DNA from: Geminicoccaceae bacterium
GTDB lineage: Bacteria; Pseudomonadota; Alphaproteobacteria; Geminicoccales; Geminicoccaceae
Direction: 5' to 3'
NCBI GenBank assembly: GCA_028279345.1
Contig: JANQNY010000025.1
Coordinates: forward strand, 17,579-81,578
Length of the DNA stretch: 64,000 nucleotides
Part shown: positions 43,696-51,981 of the stretch, in pieces
Layout: each line of letters starts with the position of its first letter
Numbering within the stretch: position 1 is the stretch's first letter
Translations under genes and position numbers: made by a program
The notes under the pieces: generated by a model
Told to the model about the DNA's origin: nothing
What the model saw: the letters and a program-made list of their open reading frames with translations, nothing else
Databases searched by the model: none

Positions 43696-44574
43696 ATGGC
43701 ACCCCTCCCGTACGACGATCGCGACGGCTGGATCTGGCTGGACGGCGACTTCGTGCCATGGCGGCAGGCCTCGGTGCACGTGCTCAGCCACGCGCTGCAC
43801 TACGCGAGCTCCGTCTTCGAAGGCGAACGTGCCTATGGCGGCGAAGTGTTCAAGCTCACCGAGCACTCCGAACGGCTCGTGAAGAGCGCTGCATCGCTCG
43901 GCTTCGACATCCCCTACGACGTGGCGGCGATCAATGCGGCCACCAGGGCGACGATCGCCAAGAACGGCCTCAGCGACTGCTATGTCCGGCCCGTTGCTTG
44001 GCGTGGTGCGGAGATGATCGGCGTCTCGGCGCAGGCGTGCCGGCCGCATGTGGCGATCGCCGCCTGGGAGTGGGGCGCCTACTACTCTGATCTGCGCCTC
44101 ACGCGCGCCATCTACGATCGCCCGGCACCGAACACGGCACCCGTGCAGAGCAAGGCCGCCGGCCTCTACATGATCTGCACGCTTTCGAAGCACGCAGCCG
44201 AGGCCAAAGGCTTCGGCGATGCGCTCATGCTCGACTATGAGGGCTATGTCGCCGAGACGACGGGCGCCAACCTGTTCATGGTCAAGGGCGACACGCTGCA
44301 TACACCGATCGCCGACCGCTTTCTCGACGGCATCACGCGCCGCACGGTCATCGAGCTTGCCCAGGCGCGCGGCTACGAGGTCGTCGAGCGCCGGATCCGA
44401 CCGGAAGAACTGGCCAGTGCCGACGAGATTTTCGTCACGGGTACGGCCGCCGAGGTTACACCCGTCCGCGCGATCGACGAGCTGAGCTTCAAGATCGGCC
44501 ACGTGACCCAGCGGCTCTCGGAGGACTATGCGGCGCTCACGCGCGGGCAGTCCCGAGCCGAGGCAGCAGCCTGA
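43696..44574 (+). CDS. ilvE: Branched-chain amino acid aminotransferase
   Basis: PLP-dependent fold type IV aminotransferase of 292 residues that makes Val, Leu and Ile from their oxo acids. HALHYASSVFEGERAYGG, the PLP lysine region APVQSKAAGLYMICTLSKHA and EGYVAETTGANLFMVKGDTL match IlvE closely, and FVTGTAAEVTPV closes the phosphate site. ATG 43696 with AGAGG upstream begins MAPLPYDDRDGWIW, as in homologues. Divergent from the PetP-like MarR gene. Confidence 0.95.
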   Translation: MAPLPYDDRDGWIWLDGDFVPWRQASVHVLSHALHYASSVFEGERAYGGEVFKLTEHSERLVKSAASLGFDIPYDVAAINAATRATIAKNGLSDCYVRPVAWRGAEMIGVSAQACRPHVAIAAWEWGAYYSDLRLTRAIYDRPAPNTAPVQSKAAGLYMICTLSKHAAEAKGFGDALMLDYEGYVAETTGANLFMVKGDTLHTPIADRFLDGITRRTVIELAQARGYEVVERRIRPEELASADEIFVTGTAAEVTPVRAIDELSFKIGHVTQRLSEDYAALTRGQSRAEAAA

Positions 44575-44618
44575 GCGCGGCAGGCCTGCCGCGCTCTCCC
44601 CGGGGGAGCGCCGACGCC

Positions 44619-45173
44619 ATGGCACTGGCGGTCTGCGTCTTCTGTGGCTCGCGTGCCGGCCAACCGCACGACTATCGCGGGCTGGCCGCCGCTGCAGGCC
44701 AAAGGCTCGCACAGGCGGGCCATCGCGTCGTCTACGGCGGCGGTGACGTCGGCATGATGGGTGCGGTCGCCGACGCGGCCATGGCCGCCGGTGGCGAGGT
44801 CACGGGCTTCATTCCGGAACGCCTGCTCGAACGAGAGGTCGGCCACCGCGGCATCACGCAGCTGTCGATCACCAACGACATGTTCGAGCGCAAGCGGCTC
44901 ATGATCGAGGAAAGCGACGCGTTCCTCGCATTGCCGGGCGGTCTCGGAACCGTCGACGAGGTCCTCGACGTCGTGACGCTCAAGCAGCTCGGCTACCATG
45001 ATCTGCCGATCGTCCTGCTCGACGATCGCGGCTATTGGCAGCCCCTCGTGGCCCTCGTCGAGCACGTCACGCGCTTCGGCTTCGCGGACGCCTCCGTGCT
45101 CGAGCTCTTCACGCTCGCGGGAACGATCGACGCCGCGATGACCGCAATCGGCGATGCCGGAGGCCGCGGCTGA
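44619..45173 (+). CDS. LOG family protein (cytokinin riboside 5'-monophosphate phosphoribohydrolase type)
   Basis: Rossmann-like hydrolase of 184 residues of the TIGR00730 group, which cleaves nucleotide 5'-monophosphates at the ribose-base bond. The two signature motifs are present: PGGLGTVDEVLDV (the PGGxGTxxE motif), and the nucleotide-binding start VCVFCGSRAG with VYGGGDVGMMGAV. It ends three bases before the convergent secB stop. Cytokinin or general AMP as substrate cannot be decided. Confidence 0.92.
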   Translation: MALAVCVFCGSRAGQPHDYRGLAAAAGQRLAQAGHRVVYGGGDVGMMGAVADAAMAAGGEVTGFIPERLLEREVGHRGITQLSITNDMFERKRLMIEESDAFLALPGGLGTVDEVLDVVTLKQLGYHDLPIVLLDDRGYWQPLVALVEHVTRFGFADASVLELFTLAGTIDAAMTAIGDAGGRG

Positions 45174-45176
45174 CGC

Positions 45177-45695
45177 TCAGCTTGGCTCGGCGGCAGGCGA
45201 TGCCTCACCGGCGGCTTGCGCTTGCTGCTGGGCACGCCGGCGATAGAGCGTCATGAAGTCGATCGGATCAATCATCAGTGGCGGGAATCCGCCATCGCGC
45301 GTGGCATCGGCGACGACACGCCGCGCAAAGGGGAACAGCAGCCGCGGGCATTCGATCAGCAGCATCGGTTGGATCGCCTCTTCGGGCATGTTGGCGATCC
45401 CAAACAGCCCCGCATACGTCAGCTCGCAAACGAACATCGGGTTGCCGCCGGCGGTCGCGTTGACGCTGATCACGAGTTCGACCTCATAGCGCTCGCCCTC
45501 GACCTGACGGCCGCGCGTGTCGACGTTGATCTTGATCTCCGGCGCCTCACCGGGCGTGAGGCCGCCGGGTCCCCGTGGGTTCTCGAAGGACAGGTCCTTG
45601 ACGTACTGGGCGACGATCGAGAGCCGCGGCTGCGGTTGCGTGCCCGCGGCAACACCGTCGGCGGTGGCACCGTCGGGGGTGTCGGTTTCGGCCAT
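45177..45695 (-). CDS. secB: Protein-export chaperone SecB
   Basis: Cytosolic tetrameric chaperone of 172 residues that keeps preproteins unfolded and hands them to SecA. VAQYVKDLSFENPR is the family start motif, and MLLIECPRLLFPFARRVVAD with GGFPPLMIDPIDFMTLY is nearly invariant. A low-complexity N-terminal extension and an Ala/Gln-rich tail flank the core. ATG 45695 has GGAGA upstream. Confidence 0.95.
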   Translation of the reverse strand: MAETDTPDGATADGVAAGTQPQPRLSIVAQYVKDLSFENPRGPGGLTPGEAPEIKINVDTRGRQVEGERYEVELVISVNATAGGNPMFVCELTYAGLFGIANMPEEAIQPMLLIECPRLLFPFARRVVADATRDGGFPPLMIDPIDFMTLYRRRAQQQAQAAGEASPAAEPS

Positions 45696-45838
45696 GATCG
45701 TCTCCGAGAGGCTGGGGGACCGACAGCGCCAGCTCATCAGCGCCGCGGACAACTGTCTTGTCGCGAGCCGACGCCAGGTCGGCCGGCAAGTGGTTGGCTG
45801 CGCTTAAAGCGTCTCAAGCCGGCGAGCGCAAGCGAAGG

Positions 45839-46342
45839 TCAGCGGTTGCGGGGACCCCAGTCGCCGCGCGGCGGCGGCAACGGTTGCGTCTCGTCCTCGA
45901 CCACCTCGTAGTCGGCGTCGACGACCGTCGGATCGCCGCCGGGACGCGGGCCGCCGCCCTGGCCGGGACCCGACCCGACGTGCACCTCGATCCGGCGCGC
46001 CAAGCGTCGATAGAGCACACCGCGCAACGCCGGAACGAGAAGGCACGCGCCGACGGCGTCGGTGAAGAAGCCGGGCGTGACCATCAGCAAGCCGGCGACG
46101 ACCAGGCATAGGCCGTCGAATCCCTCCCGCACCGGCATGCCGCCGCCCGCGAGCTTGCCCTGGGCGCGCCGCGCCAGATCGAACCCCTGCTGGCGGATCA
46201 CAAAGCTGCCGATGAGCGCCGTTGCTACGATGGCCAGAAGCGTCGGCCAGAGGCCGATCCAGCTGCCGACGCGGATGAACAGCGCCACCTCGATGAGTGG
46301 TACTGTGATGAACGCGACGAGGAGCAACAGGCCGACGGGCAT
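45839..46342 (-). CDS. fxsA: FxsA family inner-membrane protein
   Basis: Membrane protein of 167 residues. It has the FxsA pattern PLIEVALFIRVGSWIG, two further helices (LLAIVATALIGSFVI, CLVVAGLLMVTPGFFTD) and a long acidic, Pro/Gly-rich cytoplasmic tail. In E. coli FxsA suppresses F-plasmid exclusion of phage T7 when overproduced; its normal role is unknown. The fxsA-secB neighbourhood with a divergent Tim44-like gene is conserved in alphaproteobacteria. Confidence 0.92.
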   Translation of the reverse strand: MPVGLLLLVAFITVPLIEVALFIRVGSWIGLWPTLLAIVATALIGSFVIRQQGFDLARRAQGKLAGGGMPVREGFDGLCLVVAGLLMVTPGFFTDAVGACLLVPALRGVLYRRLARRIEVHVGSGPGQGGGPRPGGDPTVVDADYEVVEDETQPLPPPRGDWGPRNR

Positions 46343-46446
46343 GGGATGGTTGGTTTAACTTTCACGCACACAGGCTATATCTAGTCGAGCGTCGTACCGT
46401 GGCCGCGTTGGCCACGCCCGCCCACGCATCCGAACTGCGCCAGCTC

Positions 46447-47112
46447 ATGTCAAACGGTTTTCCCTTCATCGACATCATCTTTTTCGCATGCGTGGCGCTG
46501 TTCATCGCCTTTCGCCTGCGGAGCGTGCTCGGCCGGCGCACGGGTCATGAGCAGCGACCGGAGCCGCCGTCGGTGGCCGGTCCGTCGCATGAAAACGTCG
46601 TTCCGCTGCCTGGTCGCGACGAGCCCGCCGACGTTGCCTTCAGCCACATTACCGACATTGGGTTGCGCGAAGGACTGACCGCGATTCGGCGCGCCGACCC
46701 GAGCTTCGAGCTAGAAGGGTTCCTGGCGGGCGCACGACACGCGTTCGAGCTCATCGTCGACGCGTTTGCAAGAGGCGACACCGAGACGCTGGAGCCGCTC
46801 TTGGCGGGCGACGTCTATGGCGGCTTCGCTCAGGCCATCGAGCAACGGCGGGCGGCAGACGAGACGCTCGAGACCGATGTCGTGGCGATCAAGGCGGTCG
46901 ACGTCGTCGATGCGCGCATGGAGGGAGCGCGCGCTCTACTGAGCGTTCGCTTCGTCAGTGATCAGGTCAACGTGACCCGCGACGGGTCTGGCGCGGTCGT
47001 CGACGGCGATCCCGATCAGCTGGCGGAGATCATCGACGTCTGGACGTTCGGTCGGGATACCGAATCGCGCGACCCCAACTGGGAGCTCGTGTCGACCGGC
47101 GTCGACGAATGA
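46447..47112 (+). CDS. Tim44/TimA-like domain protein
   Basis: Membrane-anchored protein of about 221 residues related to mitochondrial Tim44. An N-terminal helix FPFIDIIFFACVALFIAFRL is followed by a variable linker and the Tim44-like domain (ITDIGLREGLTAIRRADPSF, FLAGARHAFELIVDAFARGD, and the end DVWTFGRDTESRDPNWELVS). Homologues begin at the MSNGFPF methionine, hence the ATG at 46447; a GTG 16 codons earlier lies in the divergent promoter region. A role in protein export is inferred from homology and from secB nearby. Confidence 0.9.
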   Translation: MSNGFPFIDIIFFACVALFIAFRLRSVLGRRTGHEQRPEPPSVAGPSHENVVPLPGRDEPADVAFSHITDIGLREGLTAIRRADPSFELEGFLAGARHAFELIVDAFARGDTETLEPLLAGDVYGGFAQAIEQRRAADETLETDVVAIKAVDVVDARMEGARALLSVRFVSDQVNVTRDGSGAVVDGDPDQLAEIIDVWTFGRDTESRDPNWELVSTGVDE

Positions 47113-47214
47113 GCGCCCGATCGTCACGTCGCCGCATGCTCGCCGATCAGCGTTAACTGGGCCCACCGGCGTATCAAGAGCCACCCAAACCTCGCGCCGA
47201 CGGGGACTAGACAA

Positions 47215-47457
47215 TCAAAGAAGGCCGATCGCCGCCTTGTAGAGCTCGAGCAGGGTCTCCTGTTCCTCGCGGTCGTGCGCCTGCATTTTGCGTAGACGGA
47301 GAACTTGGCGGATCACCTTGGTGTCGAAGCCTTCGCCCTTGGCTTCGGCCATCACCTCGCGGATTTGATCCGCTACGGCCTTCTTCTCCTCCTCGAGCGT
47401 CTCGAGCCGTTCGATGAACGATCGCAGGCGGTCGCCGGCGATGGCAGCGTCAGACAT
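47215..47457 (-). CDS. gapR: GapR-family nucleoid protein (DUF2312)
   Basis: Small coiled-coil DNA-binding protein of 80 residues. The family signature runs RLRSFIERLETLEEEKKAVA, then EVMAEAKGEGFDTKVIRQVL and LRKMQ. In Caulobacter GapR binds overtwisted DNA ahead of replication and transcription forks and is important for cell-cycle progression. ATG 47457 (MSDAAIAGD) gives the expected length; the open frame upstream is not coding. It is a lineage marker for alphaproteobacteria. Confidence 0.93.
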   Translation of the reverse strand: MSDAAIAGDRLRSFIERLETLEEEKKAVADQIREVMAEAKGEGFDTKVIRQVLRLRKMQAHDREEQETLLELYKAAIGLL

Positions 47458-47788
47458 GGAAAACTCCGTAGCTCGATCCGCAAGAGGTCCGCTTAGCGAC
47501 CAGCCATCGAGCAGCCAAGCCCGGTTTGCCGCTTGAGGGCGTTCCACGTCAGCAATGTGGCCGGAACGGTGCTCCGGGCGGGGCCCGGACCCGAGTTGTG
47601 TGGCCTTCCGATCCGGCAGCGCACTCACCTTAGGTCTTGGTCCACCCACGTCACGAAAGGCCAGCCCGGTCCCGACGACGGGACCGGTCGAGTGCACTGG
47701 AGTGAGAGATCGAACTAGAGAAACGCTTCAGAACGCATGAGTACCAGCGGTCGAGACGTCGCTCTACGTGACGCGATGCACTCTTGCC
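47458..47788. other. Intergenic gap with a strong hairpin at 47666-47687
   Basis: 331 nt between gapR and an exported-protein gene. A perfect 9-bp stem CCGGTCCCG/CGGGACCGG (47666-47674 and 47679-47687) with loop ACGA stands alone and lacks a T-tract on either strand, so it is not a simple terminator for the flanking genes. Otherwise nothing recognised. Confidence 0.45.
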
Positions 47789-48199
47789 TTAGTCGGCAAG
47801 CCCAAGCCGCCGGTGCAAGCCCAGCCCCGCCAAGGCCGTGCCGAACATCAACACCGCGCCAGGGATAGGAACCTCCGAAATGGTGAAGGCTGTGCCGCCG
47901 TCGCGGGGCTCGCCTGCGGAGAGCAAGTAGGTCGTCCCGGGGGCCAGTTCGATGCCCCCCGCGAACGCGGCCGGAATGTTGGCACCGCGGCCCCCATCGG
48001 TCGCGGCACCTCCCACGTCGAAGGCGAAGGCATTCAAAACCTCGAGAATTCCATCCGCATCGAGAGGGCTCGATGCCATGCCGTCCGGCCGGGGCGCATC
48101 AACGATCGTGTAGTCGCCCAGCTTGTCCATCAACACGGCGGCAGACGCAAATCCAGCGACACCAAACGTCAGCAGAGCGGCAATCAGCGAACGAAGCAT
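47789..48199 (-). CDS. Exported protein with VPXXXP/PEP-CTERM-like sorting signal
   Basis: Secreted protein of 136 residues of unknown function. A Sec signal peptide (LRSLIAALLTFGVAGFASA) leads a Gly/Ala-rich domain (TDGGRGANIPAAFAGGIELA). The C-terminus reads EVPIPGAVLMFGTALAGLGL followed by basic HRR, the tripartite VP-x-PG-motif, helix and basic tail of PEP-CTERM/VPXXXP-CTERM proteins cut by exosortase. ATG 48199 has AGAGGT upstream. No exosortase gene is in this window. Confidence 0.82.
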   Translation of the reverse strand: MLRSLIAALLTFGVAGFASAAVLMDKLGDYTIVDAPRPDGMASSPLDADGILEVLNAFAFDVGGAATDGGRGANIPAAFAGGIELAPGTTYLLSAGEPRDGGTAFTISEVPIPGAVLMFGTALAGLGLHRRLGLAD

Positions 48200-48474
48200 C
48201 AACGACCTCTCATGGGACGGCAAGCGACCAGCGGAGGCGGAAAACCGGCGCAACAGCGCGCTGCAACGTCCCAATGCCTACACCCAGTCGAGACATGACA
48301 TAGGCGTGAGACTTGTCCTGTGACAGGCGGCTTGCCGAACGTAACGCAAGCCCACTTTCTCCAGTGCCAGGAGCAACCCTACGCGACATATGGCACAGCT
48401 TGCAAGTGATGTTGAGCGCGGCTCCGGGCATGATCGCTTGTTCATGCAGGCGTCGCTACAGGGGTCGAGAAGAT

Positions 48475-49161
48475 TCAGAGTGGATAGGCGACCGCTTTCG
48501 CCCCGATCCCCTCATGCAAGCCCATGAGCCGGCAGAGATAGTCGCGTATCGGGTCGTCCTCGCCGAGCACCTGAAACGCGCTGACCGAACGGACCCATTG
48601 GAACGCACCCAGTACCATGTAGTCGGCGTAGATCGCCCGCTCACCGCCGATGAACGGTTGGCGGTTCAGCATTGCCCGCAGCGGTAGGAGGCTTCCCCGA
48701 AACGCGCCAATGCGCTCGTCACGTCCAGCCTGCACCTCAGCCAAAGGCTGCCGCAAGCGTTCCTCGCGGCTCTCCCGGAAGTAGGGCTGATCAACCTCCA
48801 AGCAGTGCTCGTAGATGTCATGCACGATGAGCGGAAAGAGCTGCGCGTGCAGCGTCGCCAGCACCCAAGCGTCTACGAAGCCGGTGAGGGCCTGAGCCGC
48901 GTCGCACCCGAAGAGCGGCGCGCGATCCGGGTAGGCACGTTCGAGATGATCCGCAATGCGTGAGCTGTCGTCGATCAGGCGACCCTCGTGCTCGATGACC
49001 GGTAACGTCTTGATGCCGTCACCGATGGTCCGAATGGCAGTGAATGCCGTCGGCACCGTCTCGAACGGCAGACCCTTGTGAGCGAGCGCCAGCTTGATCC
49101 GCCAGCAGGTCGGGCTGAAGCGCCGGTCGTCCTTGCCGACCAGGTCGTAGAGCTTGAGCAC
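48475..49161 (-). CDS. Glutathione S-transferase family protein
   Basis: Thioredoxin-fold plus helical-domain protein of about 228 residues. The N-terminal domain shows RFSPTCWRIKLALAHKGLPF with the possible catalytic Ser/Cys, TLPVIEHEGRLIDDSSRIA with the cis-Pro and the glutathione-binding DS pair; the C-terminal domain carries ERAIYADYMVLGAFQW. Homologues begin with LKLYDL, favouring a GTG at 49161; an ATG at 49191 would overlap the divergent DUF3253 start. The substrate is unknown. Confidence 0.85.
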   Translation of the reverse strand: MLKLYDLVGKDDRRFSPTCWRIKLALAHKGLPFETVPTAFTAIRTIGDGIKTLPVIEHEGRLIDDSSRIADHLERAYPDRAPLFGCDAAQALTGFVDAWVLATLHAQLFPLIVHDIYEHCLEVDQPYFRESREERLRQPLAEVQAGRDERIGAFRGSLLPLRAMLNRQPFIGGERAIYADYMVLGAFQWVRSVSAFQVLGEDDPIRDYLCRLMGLHEGIGAKAVAYPL

Positions 49162-49189
49162 GTTGCGTGTCCCGGAGAGCTTCCAACGC

Positions 49190-49459
49190 ATGTCTGATGC
49201 GCCCGACCGTGAGGCCGTCGCCTTTGCCATCATGGAGCTTGTTCGACGCCGGGGCGAGAGCCGCTCTGTTTGCCCGTCGGAGGTGGCGCGCCAACTGGCC
49301 GCCAATTGGCGGCCGTTGATCCCGTTGGTCCGACTAGCGGCTGAAGATCTAGCCCGCAGTGGTGCAATCGAGGTGACGCAGCGTGGCCGCGCCGTGAATG
49401 CCGCTGAGGCGCGCGGACCGGTGCGGCTGAGACTCCGAGGCGGCTCAGGCGGAGAGTGA
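49190..49459 (+). CDS. DUF3253 domain protein
   Basis: Small winged-helix-like protein of 89 residues. The DUF3253 pattern is visible as REAVAFAIMELVRRRGESRS, CPSEVARQL, WRPLIPLVRLAAEDLARSG and IEVTQRGRAV. Its function is not known, although the fold suggests nucleic-acid binding. It is divergent from the GST gene and overlaps the convergent fliS stop by 15 nt. Confidence 0.82.
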   Translation: MSDAPDREAVAFAIMELVRRRGESRSVCPSEVARQLAANWRPLIPLVRLAAEDLARSGAIEVTQRGRAVNAAEARGPVRLRLRGGSGGE

Positions 49460-49873
49460 GGCCGCTTCCAGCGGTGCGTCGGAGCCTCCGTTTGCGGGGT
49501 CGAGCAGCGCTGCCCAGCCACTGCGAAGCTCGGCCAGCCGCGAGATCAGTTCATCGCAGATCGCGGCATCGTTGGTGAAGTTCACCGACGTCAGGCGACG
49601 CGCGAAGTAGGTGTAGAGGCCGTCCAGGTTGGCCGCCACATCGCCACCGCGCTCCCGGTCGAGTGCCATGCGCAACATCTCGATGACGCGCGCGATCTTG
49701 GTGATGGTAGCCAAGCGGTCCTCGATGCGCCCGTCGGCGATCGCGAGCTTCACATCGCGCAGGCGGCCAATCATCGCGTCGTGGACGGCCACCAGTTCGG
49801 CAACGGGGTTCGCCGCCGCCGACGCTGCACCATAGAGCTCGGCGGCCTTGGCGGCGCTCGGCATCGGATACAT
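49445..49873 (-). CDS. fliS: Flagellar export chaperone FliS
   Basis: Cytosolic flagellin chaperone of about 142 residues that keeps flagellin unfolded for export. The helical pattern AELVAVHDAMIGRLRDVKLA, RIEDRLATITKIARVIEMLR and ANLDGLYTYFARRLTSVNF is typical, and MYPM begins the protein. The ATG at 49873 has GAGGA 6 nt upstream. It follows fliD by 17 nt, so it is last in the fliC-fliD-fliS direction. Confidence 0.9.
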   Translation of the reverse strand: MYPMPSAAKAAELYGAASAAANPVAELVAVHDAMIGRLRDVKLAIADGRIEDRLATITKIARVIEMLRMALDRERGGDVAANLDGLYTYFARRLTSVNFTNDAAICDELISRLAELRSGWAALLDPANGGSDAPLEAASLSA

Positions 49874-49890
49874 CGCCACTCCTCGCCACC

Positions 49891-51597
49891 TCAGCGGTCC
49901 GCGGTCATCGCGTCCGTCTGAGACCGGATCTGGTCCAACATGGCCTCGGAAAGTGAAAGAGCGGTTTCCAGGCGTGCGAATTTCTCGATCAGGGCGAGCC
50001 GATAGTCTTCGGCACGAGCCTCGATCGTCGCCAGGTCGTCACGCCAGGCGTCGGCCTGGTCACCCGCGACCTCGATCGCCTCAGCAATGCTGCCGTCGAG
50101 GTCGTTCGCGGTCTCATCGAGGATGTTGTAGAGCCGATCGGCAATGCCCTGCCGCGTGGTGACGGTGATCGGCGCCGCCGGATCCTCGGCACCGGTCCAG
50201 AGCAGGGTGAGCCCGTCATAGGCGCTGCCGTTGGGCGCGCGGAGGCTGGAGCCGGACTGCTCGAGCGTTAGGGTCGTCGTTCCGTCGTCGAGTTGCCAAG
50301 TTCCGTCGGTCAGCCGCGACACCTCGAAGCTCGACGAAGGCAAGGCATTCGAGTGTTCATAAACGACGAGTGCCGGATCGCTCACCTGGGCGTCGAACTC
50401 GAACACCCGCCGGACTGCGTCGGGGTCGCTCAGGAGCTGCGTGTCGAGCTCTGCCGTGTCCACGGCGAGGCGGCCGGTGCCGTTCATGGTGATGCCCAGC
50501 TCGGCAAGAGTCGTCGGCGCGTCGGCCGCCAGGCCGTCGACCGCACGCCCGACCTCGAGCCCCAAGCTCTGATCCACCAGGCGGAGGAGCGAGTCGCCGA
50601 ACAGCGGTGCCGCGAGCTTGTCGACTTCGCCCGCGTCGTTGACCGCGCGCTGGCCGTCGAGGAACCCGCGAAACGCATTGTAGGCATCAACGAAGGTCAA
50701 GACGGCGTCGCGCGCCGAGGCGAGATTCGGCTCGATCTCGACGGTCACGGTTGTGGCAGGGTCGGCTTGGTAGAGATCGATGGTGAGGCCGGAGAAGAGA
50801 TCATCGATGGTGTTCTGGGACCGTTCGACGGCCACACCGTCGATTTCGAGGAGCGCGTCACCTGCGACGGAGAGCACCTGCTCGGGTAGGGGTGTCGTCA
50901 GACCAAGCCGGTCCGTCACCGCGCCAGCGCCGAGCTGGATGTCGGCGCCCGCGCCCGTTTCCTCGCCCGTGAGGATGAGCCGGAGATCTCCGCTCGCCAC
51001 CTTCAGAACGCTGGCACTCACGCCGGTGGTCGACGCCTCAGCGTTGATCGCGTCGCGCACGTCGTAGAGGGTCATCTCCTCGGCGATGACGATGTCGGCC
51101 GTGTCGCCGCTGCCAAGACCGATCGTCAAGGTCCCGGCGCCGGCAGCGCCCATCGTCTCGCTGGCGCTCGCAAACGGGGTCGACATGAGCTTGCTCGCGG
51201 TGGCAAGCGCGTGCACCTCGAGGTCGAAGCGCCCGGGCACGGCCCGGTTGCTTGCCTGGATACCCAGAAGGCTCGCGGGCGATGTCTGGGTGTTCGAGCT
51301 GAAAAAGGCGCTCTTCTGCTCGAAGAGGTTCTCCTCGACACCGGCGAGACCCGGCGGTCGCCTGAGCCCGGCGAGCGCGTCCTGCATGGCACCGAGCATG
51401 GTCTGAAGCTCACGATAGGCGACGACCTTGGCGTCGTTCAGCTGGAGCTTGTTCTCTATCCTGAGCGCCGGGAGCTTCTTCGCTTCGTACAGCGCTTGGG
51501 TGAGCGCCTCCGTATCGATGCCCGAGCTCATCGAGGTCATCCGTACCGAGTTGGTCTTCTGATCGATGGTGAGGTTGCCGAGGGTGAGGTCCGACAT
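49891..51597 (-). CDS. fliD: Flagellar hook-associated protein 2 (filament cap) FliD
   Basis: Filament cap of 568 residues that guides flagellin folding at the tip. The N-terminal SMSSGIDTEALTQALYEAKK and LQTMLGAMQDALAGLR regions and the C-terminal RLETALSLSEAMLDQIRSQT coiled coil are characteristic. The middle part is acidic and Thr-rich with the LGITMNGTGRLAVDTAEL motif of FliD_C. ATG 51597 (MSDLTLGN) has GGAG upstream. Belongs to the minus-strand filament operon. Confidence 0.92.
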   Translation of the reverse strand: MSDLTLGNLTIDQKTNSVRMTSMSSGIDTEALTQALYEAKKLPALRIENKLQLNDAKVVAYRELQTMLGAMQDALAGLRRPPGLAGVEENLFEQKSAFFSSNTQTSPASLLGIQASNRAVPGRFDLEVHALATASKLMSTPFASASETMGAAGAGTLTIGLGSGDTADIVIAEEMTLYDVRDAINAEASTTGVSASVLKVASGDLRLILTGEETGAGADIQLGAGAVTDRLGLTTPLPEQVLSVAGDALLEIDGVAVERSQNTIDDLFSGLTIDLYQADPATTVTVEIEPNLASARDAVLTFVDAYNAFRGFLDGQRAVNDAGEVDKLAAPLFGDSLLRLVDQSLGLEVGRAVDGLAADAPTTLAELGITMNGTGRLAVDTAELDTQLLSDPDAVRRVFEFDAQVSDPALVVYEHSNALPSSSFEVSRLTDGTWQLDDGTTTLTLEQSGSSLRAPNGSAYDGLTLLWTGAEDPAAPITVTTRQGIADRLYNILDETANDLDGSIAEAIEVAGDQADAWRDDLATIEARAEDYRLALIEKFARLETALSLSEAMLDQIRSQTDAMTADR

Positions 51598-51613
51598 GGC
51601 GCGCTCCGCTCGT

Positions 51614-51922
51614 TCAGCCGTCGTCGACACTGGAGGGCACGACCGCGGCTGGTTCGGTCGCGAGGAAGCGCAGGAGTTCGGCAGAGGGGATCTGCAACAG
51701 CGTGTGGCCCGACCAGCGATCGCTCACGCGGGTCACGTAGCGACCGGTCGCGCCGTCCTGAAAACCCGTATCGTTCCGTGGGTCGACGGCCCTAGTCTCT
51801 GCGCCGGGGATCGTTGGCGAAGGGCTGGAATCGCGCATGGCCGGACCCGCGGACGCGGCCGGCACGGCGATTTGGGCTTGCTTGATGACCGGTAAAGCTG
51901 ACGTCGGGACTGTGGCGGTCAT
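51614..51922 (-). CDS. FlaG-like flagellar protein
   Basis: Small protein of 102 residues between flagellin and fliD, the usual place of flaG, which affects filament length. The C-terminal half TRVSDRWSGHTLLQIPSAELLRFLA follows the FlaG pattern of a strand with I-P-S/E-E-x-L ending. The N-terminal half is variable. The family assignment is weak by sequence and is supported by position. Confidence 0.6.
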   Translation of the reverse strand: MTATVPTSALPVIKQAQIAVPAASAGPAMRDSSPSPTIPGAETRAVDPRNDTGFQDGATGRYVTRVSDRWSGHTLLQIPSAELLRFLATEPAAVVPSSVDDG

Positions 51923-51981
51923 CGTCCTGGTTCCTGGGACGGTGGGACGCGGAGCCTAGCCCCGCGTCCCTTGGATCCCGC

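Noticed and set aside
48389..48410. Sigma-54-like TGGCAC...TTGC near the exported-protein gene
   Set aside because: The spacing between the GG and GC elements is two bases too short and the orientation points away from the gene.
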